NCBI GenBank assembly: GCA_031553755.1 | Contig: JAVBKZ010000039.1 | Coordinates: 14,413 to 78,412, forward strand | DNA length: 64,000 bases | Direction of reading: 5' to 3' | From: JAIRVZ01 sp031553755 | GTDB lineage: Bacteria; Bacteroidota; Bacteroidia; Bacteroidales; Azobacteroidaceae | Shown here: positions 34,953 to 43,453 of the stretch, in pieces | Layout of the letters: every line of letters starts with the position of its first letter | Position numbering within the stretch: position 1 is the stretch's first letter | Notes under the pieces: model-generated | The model's input: only the letters and a program-made list of their open reading frames with translations | Database searches by the model: none | Told to the model about the DNA's origin: nothing | Translations under genes and position numbers: made by a program

Positions 34953-37802
34953 ATGATTACAAATTTATTTCAAAAAACAGTATTCATTGCTGCGTTATTC
35001 TTCGTGGCAATGAATATTAATGCACAAAAGGGAAATACAGTATTGGCTGATTTTTCATTTTCTTCAGATCAAGTCAATACAGCTCCCGCTATGTTAGCAA
35101 ATGCAGGATCCGAAACATCCATATCTCTTAATATTATTAGTCCGACAAATATTTCCGCCCGTTCAAAACAAGGTTATTCCTACGCGATGAAGTGTAGTGG
35201 AATTGAATTATCCGGAAATTTGTCTGCTATCGGTTCTTTTGAATTGGCTGTTCAAAACGGAAGTAGTGGAAATGTGGCTACTTATACAGTTCAGGTCTGG
35301 GATGGAACCGCATGGGTTACTGCCGAAACCAAAGATTTGGCTGGCAATACGGATATGTTATATATTCCTTCTTCAATCATAACTAAAAGTGCTGCCAAAG
35401 TAAAAGTTACAAGTTCAAACTCCTCTTGGTTTTATGGGTTGAAAATATACAATAATACAACTGCTGATGGAGCTCCTGCTTTAGTTTCGGTTTCTCCGAC
35501 TGAAAACAGCAATTTACCTTCAACCGGAGTTATCACATTACAATTTGATGAATTGGTAAAAGCTGGGACAGGTACTCCAACACTTGGAAACGCAACAATA
35601 AGCACCGTAAAATATGCAGGAAATCAAGTCATTATTGATTATGACGGATTTACCGCTGCGACCAATCCGTTAACCATACCTACTGGTTGTATTACGGATT
35701 ATAGTGGTAACGCATTAGCGTCTAAAATAGAAAAAAATTATATTATAGATAATACTCCTCCGGCATTCGAATCTGCATCTCCCAAAAACAATTCAACCAT
35801 TCATATTGGAGATTTGGGAGAAGATACCCGCAAAATAAAACTTACTTTCAGTGAAGATATCAAGATAGGAACTGGAACTATTTTCTTTAATGGTGCAATT
35901 GTAACACCTTCTATATCAGGAAAAGTACTTACTATCAGCTATTCCGGATTGCCTTACAATGCGAATAATCAGCTGTCGATACCTGCATCTTATATTCTTG
36001 ATCTCTCAAATAATGTGATGGCTTCGCCTGTTACATTGAATTACATTACCGGGGCAAGAGATAATACCCCTCCTGTTCTTAATGTAAAATCAATAACAGA
36101 TAATGCTGTCAATCAGCCTATTGGCGGAGGTGTTTATCTGACTTTCGATGAAATTGTTATTCCTGGAACAGCTAAAGCTACAATTAATGGCAATCCGGCA
36201 ACGCTTTCAAATAGTGGAAATGTTATCGGAATCAACTATGCCAATTTGCCGTATTCATCGAATATTTCAATCGATTTACCAGCAGGATGTGTTACTGATA
36301 CTTGTGGCAATGCTTATGCCGGAACTTCTTTTTCTTTCACAACAGCAGCCAAAGCAAGTAAATCTTTCGACTTTATCGTGGCTAAAGATGGTTCGGGCGA
36401 TTATGATAAAATTCAAGACGCGGTAAATGCTGCAAATGGAACTTCCAGAACATTGATTTATGTGAAACCCGGCATATACAGCGAAAAAATTGCCATACTA
36501 AAAGATAACATCAGTTTGATTGGAGAAGATGCTGATAAAGTAATCATTACTTGGAATGAGTGTGCTTCGACCTCAACGTTACAAACAGGCACAGGAATCA
36601 ATTCAACAGGTACAGATGCTTCTTACACGATGTTAATCAAAGGAAATAATTTTTATGGAGAAAACTTTACCGTAAGAAATGATTATGATTATAGAAATGG
36701 TACGGAAGCAAACAAACAGGCTGTTGCTTTGGAACATATAACAGGAGACAAACATGTGTTGAAAAATGTGAAAATGTATAGTTTCCAAGATACTTATTAT
36801 CCGAAAACAGCAAATACACGCCAGTATTTGTATAATTGCTACATATTGGGAGGAACTGATTTTATTTTCGGAAGTGGGACGACTTTCATAGACAATTCCC
36901 TTATTGATTGTTTTACCGGTGGACAGTATATTACTGCTGCATCCGACACACAAAAAGAATTTGGTATAATATTGAATAATTGCAATATAAAATATGCAGA
37001 TACCGCGGCAATTGGAACAAAACGGCAATTTTATTTGGGACGTCCGTGGAAAGCGCCCGCAAAAACATCCTATATCAACTGTTCTTTCGAATCCGGCTTG
37101 ATTCAAAATGTAGGCTGGTCTGAATGGTCGGGAACAGATAACCATTTATATGCCTCATATTCAGAATATAACAGCAAATTACAAGAAGGTTCATCAATGG
37201 ATATTTCCGGTCGCGTTGCATGGTCTAAACAATTGAATCAGAATGACGCTTCCCGTTACAATGCGGATAATGCTTTCAATTATGGAACTTCCGGCACATG
37301 GAATCCGGTTCCATATATAACAACGCCTGCAGCGCCTTCAAATGTTAAGGTTAATTTTGGCAGCAGAGTTGTAACATGGACAGCATCAGAATTTGCAATT
37401 GGTTATCTCATTTTTAAAAATGGAAACTTATTGGACAAAACTATTGATTTGACCTGTACAGATCCTACCACGACAGCAAATGCCAATGATAGTTATACAG
37501 TCAAAGCTTATAATGAATATGGCGCTTTAAGTGAGGCATCGGTTGCAAAACCTACAAACATCAAAAAGATTTCATTGGATAAGTCATTTTTGACATCTTC
37601 GGTTGTTTCGAACGAATTGTTGTTGATTAATCCCGAAAATCTGATTAAAATAGAAATTTTAGACTTAAACGGTAAACAGTTACAGTCTTCAGTTGTTTCA
37701 AATGAAATAATTTCAATATCATCCATCTCTAATGGAATGTTTTTTGCCAAAGCATATACGAAAAGCAGAGAAATAATGGTGGAGAAGATAGTTAAACAGT
37801 AA
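34953..37802 (+). CDS. Pectin methylesterase (CE8) with Ig-like domains and T9SS sorting domain
   Basis: A secreted pectin de-esterase of 949 residues. Signal peptide to NINAQ (25). Three Big_5-like Ig domains lie near 169-265 (PALVSVSPTENS), 266-368 (TPPAFESASPKNNS) and 369-468 (TPPVLNVKSITDN). The CE8 beta-helix runs from 471 (FIVAKDGSGDYDKIQDAV) to about 775 and includes the catalytic Gln (KQAVALEH), Asp in FQDTYY, Asp in GGTDFIFG and Arg in LGRPW. A fibronectin-like module (about 790-865) and a T9SS type A-like tail (IKIEILDLNGKQ, ISNGMFFAKAY, VEKIVKQ) follow. It would free galacturonan for lyases or hydrolases encoded elsewhere. Confidence 0.9.
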   Translation: MITNLFQKTVFIAALFFVAMNINAQKGNTVLADFSFSSDQVNTAPAMLANAGSETSISLNIISPTNISARSKQGYSYAMKCSGIELSGNLSAIGSFELAVQNGSSGNVATYTVQVWDGTAWVTAETKDLAGNTDMLYIPSSIITKSAAKVKVTSSNSSWFYGLKIYNNTTADGAPALVSVSPTENSNLPSTGVITLQFDELVKAGTGTPTLGNATISTVKYAGNQVIIDYDGFTAATNPLTIPTGCITDYSGNALASKIEKNYIIDNTPPAFESASPKNNSTIHIGDLGEDTRKIKLTFSEDIKIGTGTIFFNGAIVTPSISGKVLTISYSGLPYNANNQLSIPASYILDLSNNVMASPVTLNYITGARDNTPPVLNVKSITDNAVNQPIGGGVYLTFDEIVIPGTAKATINGNPATLSNSGNVIGINYANLPYSSNISIDLPAGCVTDTCGNAYAGTSFSFTTAAKASKSFDFIVAKDGSGDYDKIQDAVNAANGTSRTLIYVKPGIYSEKIAILKDNISLIGEDADKVIITWNECASTSTLQTGTGINSTGTDASYTMLIKGNNFYGENFTVRNDYDYRNGTEANKQAVALEHITGDKHVLKNVKMYSFQDTYYPKTANTRQYLYNCYILGGTDFIFGSGTTFIDNSLIDCFTGGQYITAASDTQKEFGIILNNCNIKYADTAAIGTKRQFYLGRPWKAPAKTSYINCSFESGLIQNVGWSEWSGTDNHLYASYSEYNSKLQEGSSMDISGRVAWSKQLNQNDASRYNADNAFNYGTSGTWNPVPYITTPAAPSNVKVNFGSRVVTWTASEFAIGYLIFKNGNLLDKTIDLTCTDPTTTANANDSYTVKAYNEYGALSEASVAKPTNIKKISLDKSFLTSSVVSNELLLINPENLIKIEILDLNGKQLQSSVVSNEIISISSISNGMFFAKAYTKSREIMVEKIVKQ

Positions 37803-37890
37803 ACAAGTTGACAAGTAGACGAGTTGACAAACTTTATTCAGAATCAGGTGTAAACCGCTTGTTTACTTGTATACTCGTTTACTTATCAAC
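37800..37890. repeat. Tandem-unit hairpin element J (pectin methylesterase / uxaA spacer)
   Basis: Left arm 37800-37832 and right arm about 37860-37890 are GTTGACAA/GTAGACGA-type octamers, as in element A. The loop includes GGTGTAAACCGCTTG, matching loops of G and B. It begins on the upstream stop codon. An in-frame ATG at 37808 inside the element would extend uxaA by 32 residues but is not credible as the real start. Confidence 0.78.
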
Positions 37891-37903
37891 CAAAAAAAAT
37901 AAT

Positions 37904-39391
37904 ATGAACAAGTATTTGAAAATCAATCCTTCCGACAATGTCTGTGTGGCTTTAGACATTTTAAATCCGGGAGATGTATTAAATGTCGATGGAGTAGATA
38001 TCAGTATAAAAAACGAGATTGAAACCGGACATAAGTTTGCCATTAAACCAATCAAAGAAAACGAAAACGTAATCAAGTATGGTTATCCGATTGGACATGC
38101 GATTCAAGACATAGAAGTCGGAGAACATGTTCATACACACAACATAAAGACAAACTTACACGATAATTTAACTTATGTTTATCGTCCGGTTGAATCAGTG
38201 TTGAATATTCCCAAAAGCGACCTGAAAATCAATGCATATAAAAGATACAACGGAGATGTCGGCATCCGCAACGAATTATGGATTGTTCCCACCGTTGGTT
38301 GTGTGAACGGACAAGCTCAAATGATTATCAATCGGGTGAAATCCGAGTTGGATGTTTCTCACATTGATGATGTCAGGGTATTTACTCATAACTACGGTTG
38401 TTCGCAATTGGGAGACGACCATGTAAATACACAAAAAGCGTTGGCAGCTTTAGCTAAACATCCAAATGCAGGAGGTGTTTTGGTGCTTAGTTTAGGATGT
38501 GAAAACAATCAGCAATCAGCTTTCAAAAAAGTGATGGGAGAATGGGACCCGGAACGTCTTCGTTTTTTGATTTCTCAAGAAGTGGAAGACGAAGTCGAAA
38601 CAGGATTCCAAATGATGAAAGAATTGGTTGAACGCATGAAACAAGATAAAAGGGAAGAATTACCTCTTTCTTCTTTGAAAGTCGGATTGAAATGTGGTGG
38701 AAGTGACGGATTTTCCGGAATTACCGCTAATCCATTAGTCGGACGTTTCTCCGATTGGCTCATCGCTCAAGGAGGTTCGACAATTCTGACCGAAGTTCCT
38801 GAAATGTTTGGTGCTGAAACCATTCTAATGGACCGTGCAATTAATACTGAAGTTTTCGATAAAACCGTCAGTCTGATAAATAATTTCAAAGAATATTTCC
38901 GCAAATTCGATCAGCCGATTTATGAAAATCCTTCGCCCGGAAACAAAGCCGGAGGTATCACTACCTTGGAAGATAAATCGCTCGGCTGTACTCAGAAAGG
39001 AGGAAACGCCGAAGTTGTTGATGTATTGGATTATTGCGAGCCCATCAAAACGAAAGGACTAAACTTGTTGAATGCTCCGGGAAACGACTTAGTAGCTGCT
39101 TCATCATTAGCACTTTCAGGTTGTCAATTAGTGTTATTTACAACCGGAAGAGGAACGCCGTTTGGAAGTTTTGTCCCTACGATGAAAATATCTACCAATT
39201 CAAAATTGTACAATTTTAAACACAACTGGATTGATTTCAACGCAGGCTCTTTGCTCGAAGGAGAAAGTATGGACAAAATTTCACAACGATTTGCCGAATT
39301 CATCGTAGAAACAGCCAACGGTAAAAAACTGAAACACGAAGAAACCGGATTCAAAGAAATAGCTATTTTTAAAACAGGAGTGACGCTTTAG
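37904..39391 (+). CDS. uxaA: Altronate dehydratase
   Basis: Iron-dependent dehydration of altronate to KDG. N-terminal SAF domain (about 1-95) and C-terminal UxaA/GarD domain with NYGCSQLGDDH, GCENNQ, LKCGGSDGFSG and the Cys residues that bind metal. The start at 37904 (MNKYLKINPSDNVCVALD) excludes the in-frame extension that runs through hairpin element J. 495 residues. Last gene of the uronate set. Confidence 0.95.
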   Translation: MNKYLKINPSDNVCVALDILNPGDVLNVDGVDISIKNEIETGHKFAIKPIKENENVIKYGYPIGHAIQDIEVGEHVHTHNIKTNLHDNLTYVYRPVESVLNIPKSDLKINAYKRYNGDVGIRNELWIVPTVGCVNGQAQMIINRVKSELDVSHIDDVRVFTHNYGCSQLGDDHVNTQKALAALAKHPNAGGVLVLSLGCENNQQSAFKKVMGEWDPERLRFLISQEVEDEVETGFQMMKELVERMKQDKREELPLSSLKVGLKCGGSDGFSGITANPLVGRFSDWLIAQGGSTILTEVPEMFGAETILMDRAINTEVFDKTVSLINNFKEYFRKFDQPIYENPSPGNKAGGITTLEDKSLGCTQKGGNAEVVDVLDYCEPIKTKGLNLLNAPGNDLVAASSLALSGCQLVLFTTGRGTPFGSFVPTMKISTNSKLYNFKHNWIDFNAGSLLEGESMDKISQRFAEFIVETANGKKLKHEETGFKEIAIFKTGVTL

Positions 39392-39547
39392 ATACATGAA
39401 TGTTATTTGTTTCAAATTGGGCAATAAATGAATGTCTTGTTGAAGTAGTTGAAAACTACGCCGAACGCTTACGCCAGATTTCATTTTGTAAAACATTCAA
39501 ATGGTTTACAATTGTTAATTCAAACATTTACTAAATAATTCAAAAAT
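39392..39547. other. uxaA / maf spacer
   Basis: 156 bp, no ORF. A small perfect hairpin (GTAGTTGAAAACTAC, 39445-39459) and loosely complementary ends (AATGAATGT versus ACATTCAAA) could be a decayed relative of the spacer hairpins, but no tandem-unit structure is convincing. Confidence 0.4.
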
Positions 39548-40126
39548 ATGCAGCATTACGATATAATCCTCGCATCAAATTCTCCAAGGAGAAAAGAATT
39601 ACTTGCCGGATTAGATATTCCGTTTGAAGTAAAAACATTGCCTGATGTGGATGAATCGTTCCCCGGAAATTTACCAAACATTGAAATTCCTGTTCATATA
39701 GCAAAATCAAAAGCAGACGCGTATCGCCGGTTTTTAGAAAAAAGTAATTTATTGATTACCGCCGATACAATCGTTTGGTTAGATGGTAAAGTCTATGGAA
39801 AACCCATCGATGAAGCAGACGCGATAGCTATGCTAAAAGACCTTTCAGGAAAAACTCACGAGGTAATCACAGGCGTTTGTCTCACTTCCACTGAAAAACA
39901 AGTCGCGTTTTATGCCGTATCTAAAGTAAAATTCGCGGAATTAAATGATAAAGAAATAAATTACTACATCAATAAATACAAACCATACGATAAAGCAGGC
40001 TCTTATGGCGTACAGGAATGGATCGGATATATTGGAGTAGAAAGTTTGGAAGGTTCTTTCTATAACGTAATGGGATTGCCTGTAAGGATGTTATATAAAC
40101 ATTTGAAAGAATTTGGTGTATTTTAA
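39548..40126 (+). CDS. maf: Maf-like nucleotide pyrophosphatase (dTTP/UTP)
   Basis: Hydrolyses non-canonical or pyrimidine nucleoside triphosphates. Signatures: LASNSPRRKELL near 8-19, the catalytic Asp in LITADTIVW, GKPIDEADA, SGKTHEVITGV and YKPYDKAGSYGVQEW with the conserved GSYG. 192 residues is typical. It is the first gene after the uronate operon on the same strand. Confidence 0.93.
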   Translation: MQHYDIILASNSPRRKELLAGLDIPFEVKTLPDVDESFPGNLPNIEIPVHIAKSKADAYRRFLEKSNLLITADTIVWLDGKVYGKPIDEADAIAMLKDLSGKTHEVITGVCLTSTEKQVAFYAVSKVKFAELNDKEINYYINKYKPYDKAGSYGVQEWIGYIGVESLEGSFYNVMGLPVRMLYKHLKEFGVF

Positions 40127-40151
40127 TTTTTCCTATCTGATTCTTTTTTTG

Positions 40152-40159
40152 TAGCTTTG
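40152..40159 (+). promoter_or_regulatory. -7 promoter box upstream of argB
   Basis: TAGCTTTG followed by T, 25 bp before the argB ATG; fits TAnnTTTG. No TTTG at -33. Confidence 0.5.
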
Positions 40160-40183
40160 TCCTTTTAATAACATTTCTTAAAA

Positions 40184-40954
40184 ATGGAAAAACTTACTTT
40201 AGTCAAAGTAGGAGGAAAAATTGTAGAAGACGATGAATCTTTGCAACGCTTGCTTGCAGACTTTTCAACCATAGCAGGCAATAAAATTCTTGTACATGGC
40301 GGCGGCCGGTCGGCCACTAAAGTCGCCGAAAAACTCGGAATAGAAAGTCAAATGGTTCACGGCCGAAGAATTACGGATGCCGAAACCTTGAAAGTAGTAA
40401 CCATGGTTTATGCCGGATTGGTTAACAAAAATATCGTGGCCAAATTGCAATCCAGGCATGTTAACGCTTTGGGTCTGACCGGAGCAGACATGAATATAAT
40501 GCTTTCACAAAAACGTCCGGTCACAAATGGAATTGATTATGGTTTTGTAGGTGACGTAAAACGGGTAAATGCAGAAGCGATTGTCGACATATTGAAACAA
40601 AACATCATTCCCGTATTATCTCCAATAACACATGATGGAACTGGTAATTTACTGAATACCAATGCGGATACAATTGCAGGAGAAGCAGCCAAAGCCCTGT
40701 CGTATGATTATGATGTCACGCTCATCTATTGTTTTGAAAAAAAAGGAGTATTGAAAGATGAGAACGATGATAACAGCGTAATTCCTGAAATCAATGAAAC
40801 CTTATTTAAACAATATGTTGAAGAAGGCGTAATTTCAGGAGGAATGATTCCTAAATTAGAAAATGCTTTTCAAGCATTGCATGCCGGCGTAAAATCGGTT
40901 ATCATAACCGAAGCCTCCGAAATTTGTACCGGAAAGGGAACTTATATTTTATAA
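40184..40954 (+). CDS. argB: Acetylglutamate kinase (amino-acid kinase family)
   Basis: Phosphorylates N-acylglutamate in arginine synthesis. KVGGKIVEDD at 8-17, HGGGRSATKVAEKLG near 38-52, LTGADMN and a C-terminal SGGMIPKLENA. 256 residues. Some Bacteroidota use N-succinyl rather than N-acetyl intermediates, so the acyl group is open. No other arg gene is nearby; it is followed 32 bp later by a PNPOx-like gene. Confidence 0.93.
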   Translation: MEKLTLVKVGGKIVEDDESLQRLLADFSTIAGNKILVHGGGRSATKVAEKLGIESQMVHGRRITDAETLKVVTMVYAGLVNKNIVAKLQSRHVNALGLTGADMNIMLSQKRPVTNGIDYGFVGDVKRVNAEAIVDILKQNIIPVLSPITHDGTGNLLNTNADTIAGEAAKALSYDYDVTLIYCFEKKGVLKDENDDNSVIPEINETLFKQYVEEGVISGGMIPKLENAFQALHAGVKSVIITEASEICTGKGTYIL

Positions 40955-40986
40955 ATAGAATATTCTCAATTGTTTATTATTTATTT

Positions 40987-41457
40987 ATGAGATCCAGAAT
41001 AATTACATCTCAAGAAGAAATAGAATCAATCATAACTCATTGCGATGTTTGTTTTGTCAGTTTTTCAGATACAGACGGTTCTCCGTATGTGATTCCAATG
41101 AATTTCGGATATAAAGACAACGTAATTTATCTCCATTCTGGGCCAAAAGGAAAAAGCCTCGAAATTTTGGAACGAAATAACCGGGTGTGTATCGCGTTCA
41201 GTACAGGACATAAATTGTCTTTTCAAGATGCCGATGTCGCGTGTAGTTACGGAATGAAATCAAAAAGTGTAGTTGCGTTCGGAGAGGTATCATTTACAGA
41301 AGACCCTGAGAAAAAAATTGAGGCCTTGAATATCATTATGAAACAATATGCCCCTCAAAAAACATTCAAATATTCAGATCCGGCCGTGGCGAATGTTAAA
41401 GTTTGGATTGTCGAGATAGACCAAATGTCGGGAAAAGAACTTGGAATACAGAGGTAA
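40987..41457 (+). CDS. Pyridoxamine-5'-phosphate-oxidase-like FMN-binding protein
   Basis: 156 residues from the ATG at 40987 (MRSRIITSQEEIESII); the longer reading begins inside argB and is unlikely. Split-barrel flavin fold: CDVCFVSFSDTDGSPYVIPMNFGYKDNVIYLHSG and GPKGKSLEILERNNRVCIAFS. This subgroup is usually annotated as a PNPOx-family or 5-nitroimidazole-resistance-like protein. Substrate cannot be inferred. Confidence 0.82.
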   Translation: MRSRIITSQEEIESIITHCDVCFVSFSDTDGSPYVIPMNFGYKDNVIYLHSGPKGKSLEILERNNRVCIAFSTGHKLSFQDADVACSYGMKSKSVVAFGEVSFTEDPEKKIEALNIIMKQYAPQKTFKYSDPAVANVKVWIVEIDQMSGKELGIQR

Positions 41458-41524
41458 ATTAATTAAGAATTAGGAATTTGCTTGGATTTAAACAAGATTT
41501 CAAATAAATTTTCAGAATTAAAAA

Positions 41525-42709
41525 ATGGAAAGTGAATTTAGTATGGTGGCAAAAACCCTTTATGGGTTAGAAGATACGTTAGCCGCCGAATTGATAGCTT
41601 TAGGCGCGAATAATGTAGAAATCGGTAGACGCATGGTTTCTTTCGAAGGAAATAAAAGACTACTTTACAAAGCCAATTTTTGCCTGAGGACCGCATTAAA
41701 AGTATTGAAACCGATTGCCCATTTCACTGCTAAAAGTTCGGACGAAGTATACGAACAAGTAAAAAAAATCAATTGGAATAAATACCTGAAAAATAAAAAC
41801 ACTTTTGCGGTAGATGCTGTTGTCCACTCCGAAATTTTTACTCATTCGAAATTTGTAGCATATAGGACAAAAGACGCCATTATGGATTTTTTTGTTGAAA
41901 ATGGAGAAGAAAAACCTTCCGTCAGGGTAACAAATCCCGATTTTCAAATACATATCCATATTTCACATAAAGATTGTACGGTATCATTAGACAGCTCAGG
42001 AGAATCTCTGCACAAAAGAGGATACCGTCACGACCAAACCGAGGCCCCGTTGAATGAAGTATTAGCGGCAGGAATGCTATTGAAAGCAGGATGGAAAGGA
42101 CAATCTGATTTTATTGATCCTATGTGCGGTTCGGGAACGTTACTGATCGAAGCCACTTTAATCGCATTGAATATCGCTCCCGGAATTTATCGCGAAAAAT
42201 TCGCCTTTGAAAAATGGGAAGATTATGATGAAGATTTATATAACAGCATAGCCGAAGACGACAGCGCCGAGAAAGATTTTGATTTCAAGGTATTTGGTTC
42301 AGACATTTCGGATAAAGCCATTGTAATCGCTTCTAAAAACGTCAAAAACGCGGGATTGAGTAAATACATAGAACTATCCGTTAAACCGTTTCAACAATAT
42401 ACGGAAATTCCTGAAAAAAAAGGAATGCTCGTCACAAATCCTCCCTATGGAGAACGATTGAATCCTAAAGACTTGATGAATTTATATTCCATGATGGGAG
42501 AACGTATAAAACACGTTTTTACCGGTTATAGCGTTTGGATATTAAGTTCAAACAAGGAAGGTTTTGATAATATCGGACTTAAACCTTCTCAAAAAATCAA
42601 ATTGATAAACGGTTCGTTGGAATGTGAATTCCGGAAATATGAAATTTTTGAAGGAAAACACAAAGAATTTAAAGCTGAAAGCCAACTGTTAAAATTGAAG
42701 AAGAGGTGA
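41525..42709 (+). CDS. THUMP-domain rRNA guanine N2-methyltransferase (RlmL N-terminal type)
   Basis: SAM-dependent modification of 23S rRNA (the RlmL/YcbY m2G2445-type half). N-terminal ferredoxin-like region 1-55, THUMP about 60-155, then the methyltransferase with SAM motif DPMCGSGTLLIEA (198-210) and catalytic NPPYGER (305-311). At 394 residues it lacks the C-terminal RlmK half of the E. coli fusion, normal for this phylum. Confidence 0.9.
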   Translation: MESEFSMVAKTLYGLEDTLAAELIALGANNVEIGRRMVSFEGNKRLLYKANFCLRTALKVLKPIAHFTAKSSDEVYEQVKKINWNKYLKNKNTFAVDAVVHSEIFTHSKFVAYRTKDAIMDFFVENGEEKPSVRVTNPDFQIHIHISHKDCTVSLDSSGESLHKRGYRHDQTEAPLNEVLAAGMLLKAGWKGQSDFIDPMCGSGTLLIEATLIALNIAPGIYREKFAFEKWEDYDEDLYNSIAEDDSAEKDFDFKVFGSDISDKAIVIASKNVKNAGLSKYIELSVKPFQQYTEIPEKKGMLVTNPPYGERLNPKDLMNLYSMMGERIKHVFTGYSVWILSSNKEGFDNIGLKPSQKIKLINGSLECEFRKYEIFEGKHKEFKAESQLLKLKKR

Positions 42710-42814
42710 ATTTTCCTTCTGAATATCCTCTTTTTCCAATTGTTTACCGCAGCATGTTTGAATATTTTATTTCTTCGTAATAAACTATAACAGTGAGACT
42801 TCCGAAGATAAGCT

Positions 42815-42869
42815 ACGGTCAGGTTTGCCTGAAATTGGGATTGCATTTTCCAATCGGCAACCTGACCGT
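42815..42869. repeat. Stem-loop with GC-rich base and inner stem
   Basis: ACGGTCAGGTT pairs with AACCTGACCGT at the base, extended by GCC/GGC; an inner ATTGG/CCAAT closes a second stem. No T-run follows on either strand, so it is not a clear intrinsic terminator. It lies between the methyltransferase gene and the convergent small ORF, about 105 bp after the methyltransferase stop. Confidence 0.6.
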
Positions 42870-42975
42870 TAGTAGTAATTCGAGAGAAAGATATTAAAAC
42901 AAGTGTTTTGGAGTGGAAAGAGAGGGATAACTATTTTTTTCTTCATTTCGTCCATCCCGTCTTTCACTTCTTCCT

Positions 42976-43071
42976 TCACATTTTTTTGTCTGTATTTTGC
43001 GCGCTAAGAGCAAAACAAAGCAGCAAAACGAAAAAAGATAAAACACCACTTCTAATCATCCATTGTTTCAT
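42976..43071 (-). pseudogene. Small secreted-peptide ORF, apparently frameshifted at an A7 tract
   Basis: The minus strand encodes MKQWMIRSGVLSFFVLLLCF followed by ALSAQ, a good signal peptide, then NTDKKM and stop (31 residues). One added base in the A7 run complementary to 42981-42987 would continue into NVKEEVKDGMDEMKKK. A second A7 run, one base shorter, would then give a stop, making about 47 residues. The helical, Lys/Glu-rich continuation looks like coding sequence. Either a decayed gene or two homopolymer sequencing errors. Function unknown; it lies downstream of the GlsB-like gene. Confidence 0.35.
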
Positions 43072-43174
43072 AGTTGTTTTCTTTATGAATTAATTCTTAA
43101 AAAATACGTCTCTCTTTTTTTTATCTATATGATTGTTCTTCATCTTGAAATAAATCAAATCCAGATGATGATTT

Positions 43175-43420
43175 TCAATCGCTTTTTTTGAAAAGGGAAA
43201 CGATAAATAATAATAAGATAGATCCAACTGTGGCACTAATCAGGTTACCCCAAATGCCAGTAGTCGCCATACCTAATAGTCCGAAGATCCAACCACCCAA
43301 AACACCTCCGATAATACCGACGATAAGGTTCACGATTAAACCAAATCCTCCTCCTCTCATAATCTGTCCGGCAATCCATCCGGCAGCAATCCCAATTAAA
43401 ATATACCATAAAAAGTTCAT
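43175..43420 (-). CDS. GlsB/YeaQ/YmgE-family stress-response membrane protein
   Basis: 81 residues with three glycine-rich transmembrane segments (FLWYILIGIAAGWIAGQI, FGLIVNLIVGIIGGVLGGWIF, LISATVGSILLLFIVSLF) and the hallmark GxxAGWIAG. Small inner-membrane protein associated with stress responses; mechanism unknown. Downstream of amyA on the same strand, with a solo repeat arm in the 53-bp gap. Confidence 0.9.
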   Translation of the reverse strand: MNFLWYILIGIAAGWIAGQIMRGGGFGLIVNLIVGIIGGVLGGWIFGLLGMATTGIWGNLISATVGSILLLFIVSLFKKSD

Positions 43421-43453
43421 AGCTTCATTTTTTAATTAAATTTGAATAATATA

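Larger units (their letters stand above)
42710..43174. other. Intergenic region between convergent genes
   Basis: 465 bp. It holds a long hairpin (42815-42869) and, on the minus strand, a broken small signal-peptide ORF (42976-43071). The plus-strand 61-codon reading at 42908-43093 has no family features and I do not accept it as a gene. Confidence 0.6.

Noticed and set aside
36633..37145. 170-codon minus-strand ORF inside the pectin methylesterase gene
   Set aside because: It is antisense to the conserved CE8 catalytic region and has no recognisable features of its own.
37808..37903. N-terminal extension of uxaA from an upstream in-frame ATG
   Set aside because: The 32 extra residues are translated from hairpin element J and do not belong to the enzyme family; the ATG at 37904 gives the family start.
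39392..39547. uxaA/maf spacer as another hairpin element
   Set aside because: Only a 6-bp stem and vague terminal complementarity; no tandem units, so I did not count it.
42908..43093. Plus-strand ORF of 61 codons after the rRNA methyltransferase gene
   Set aside because: No family features, and the opposite strand carries a better signal-peptide reading.
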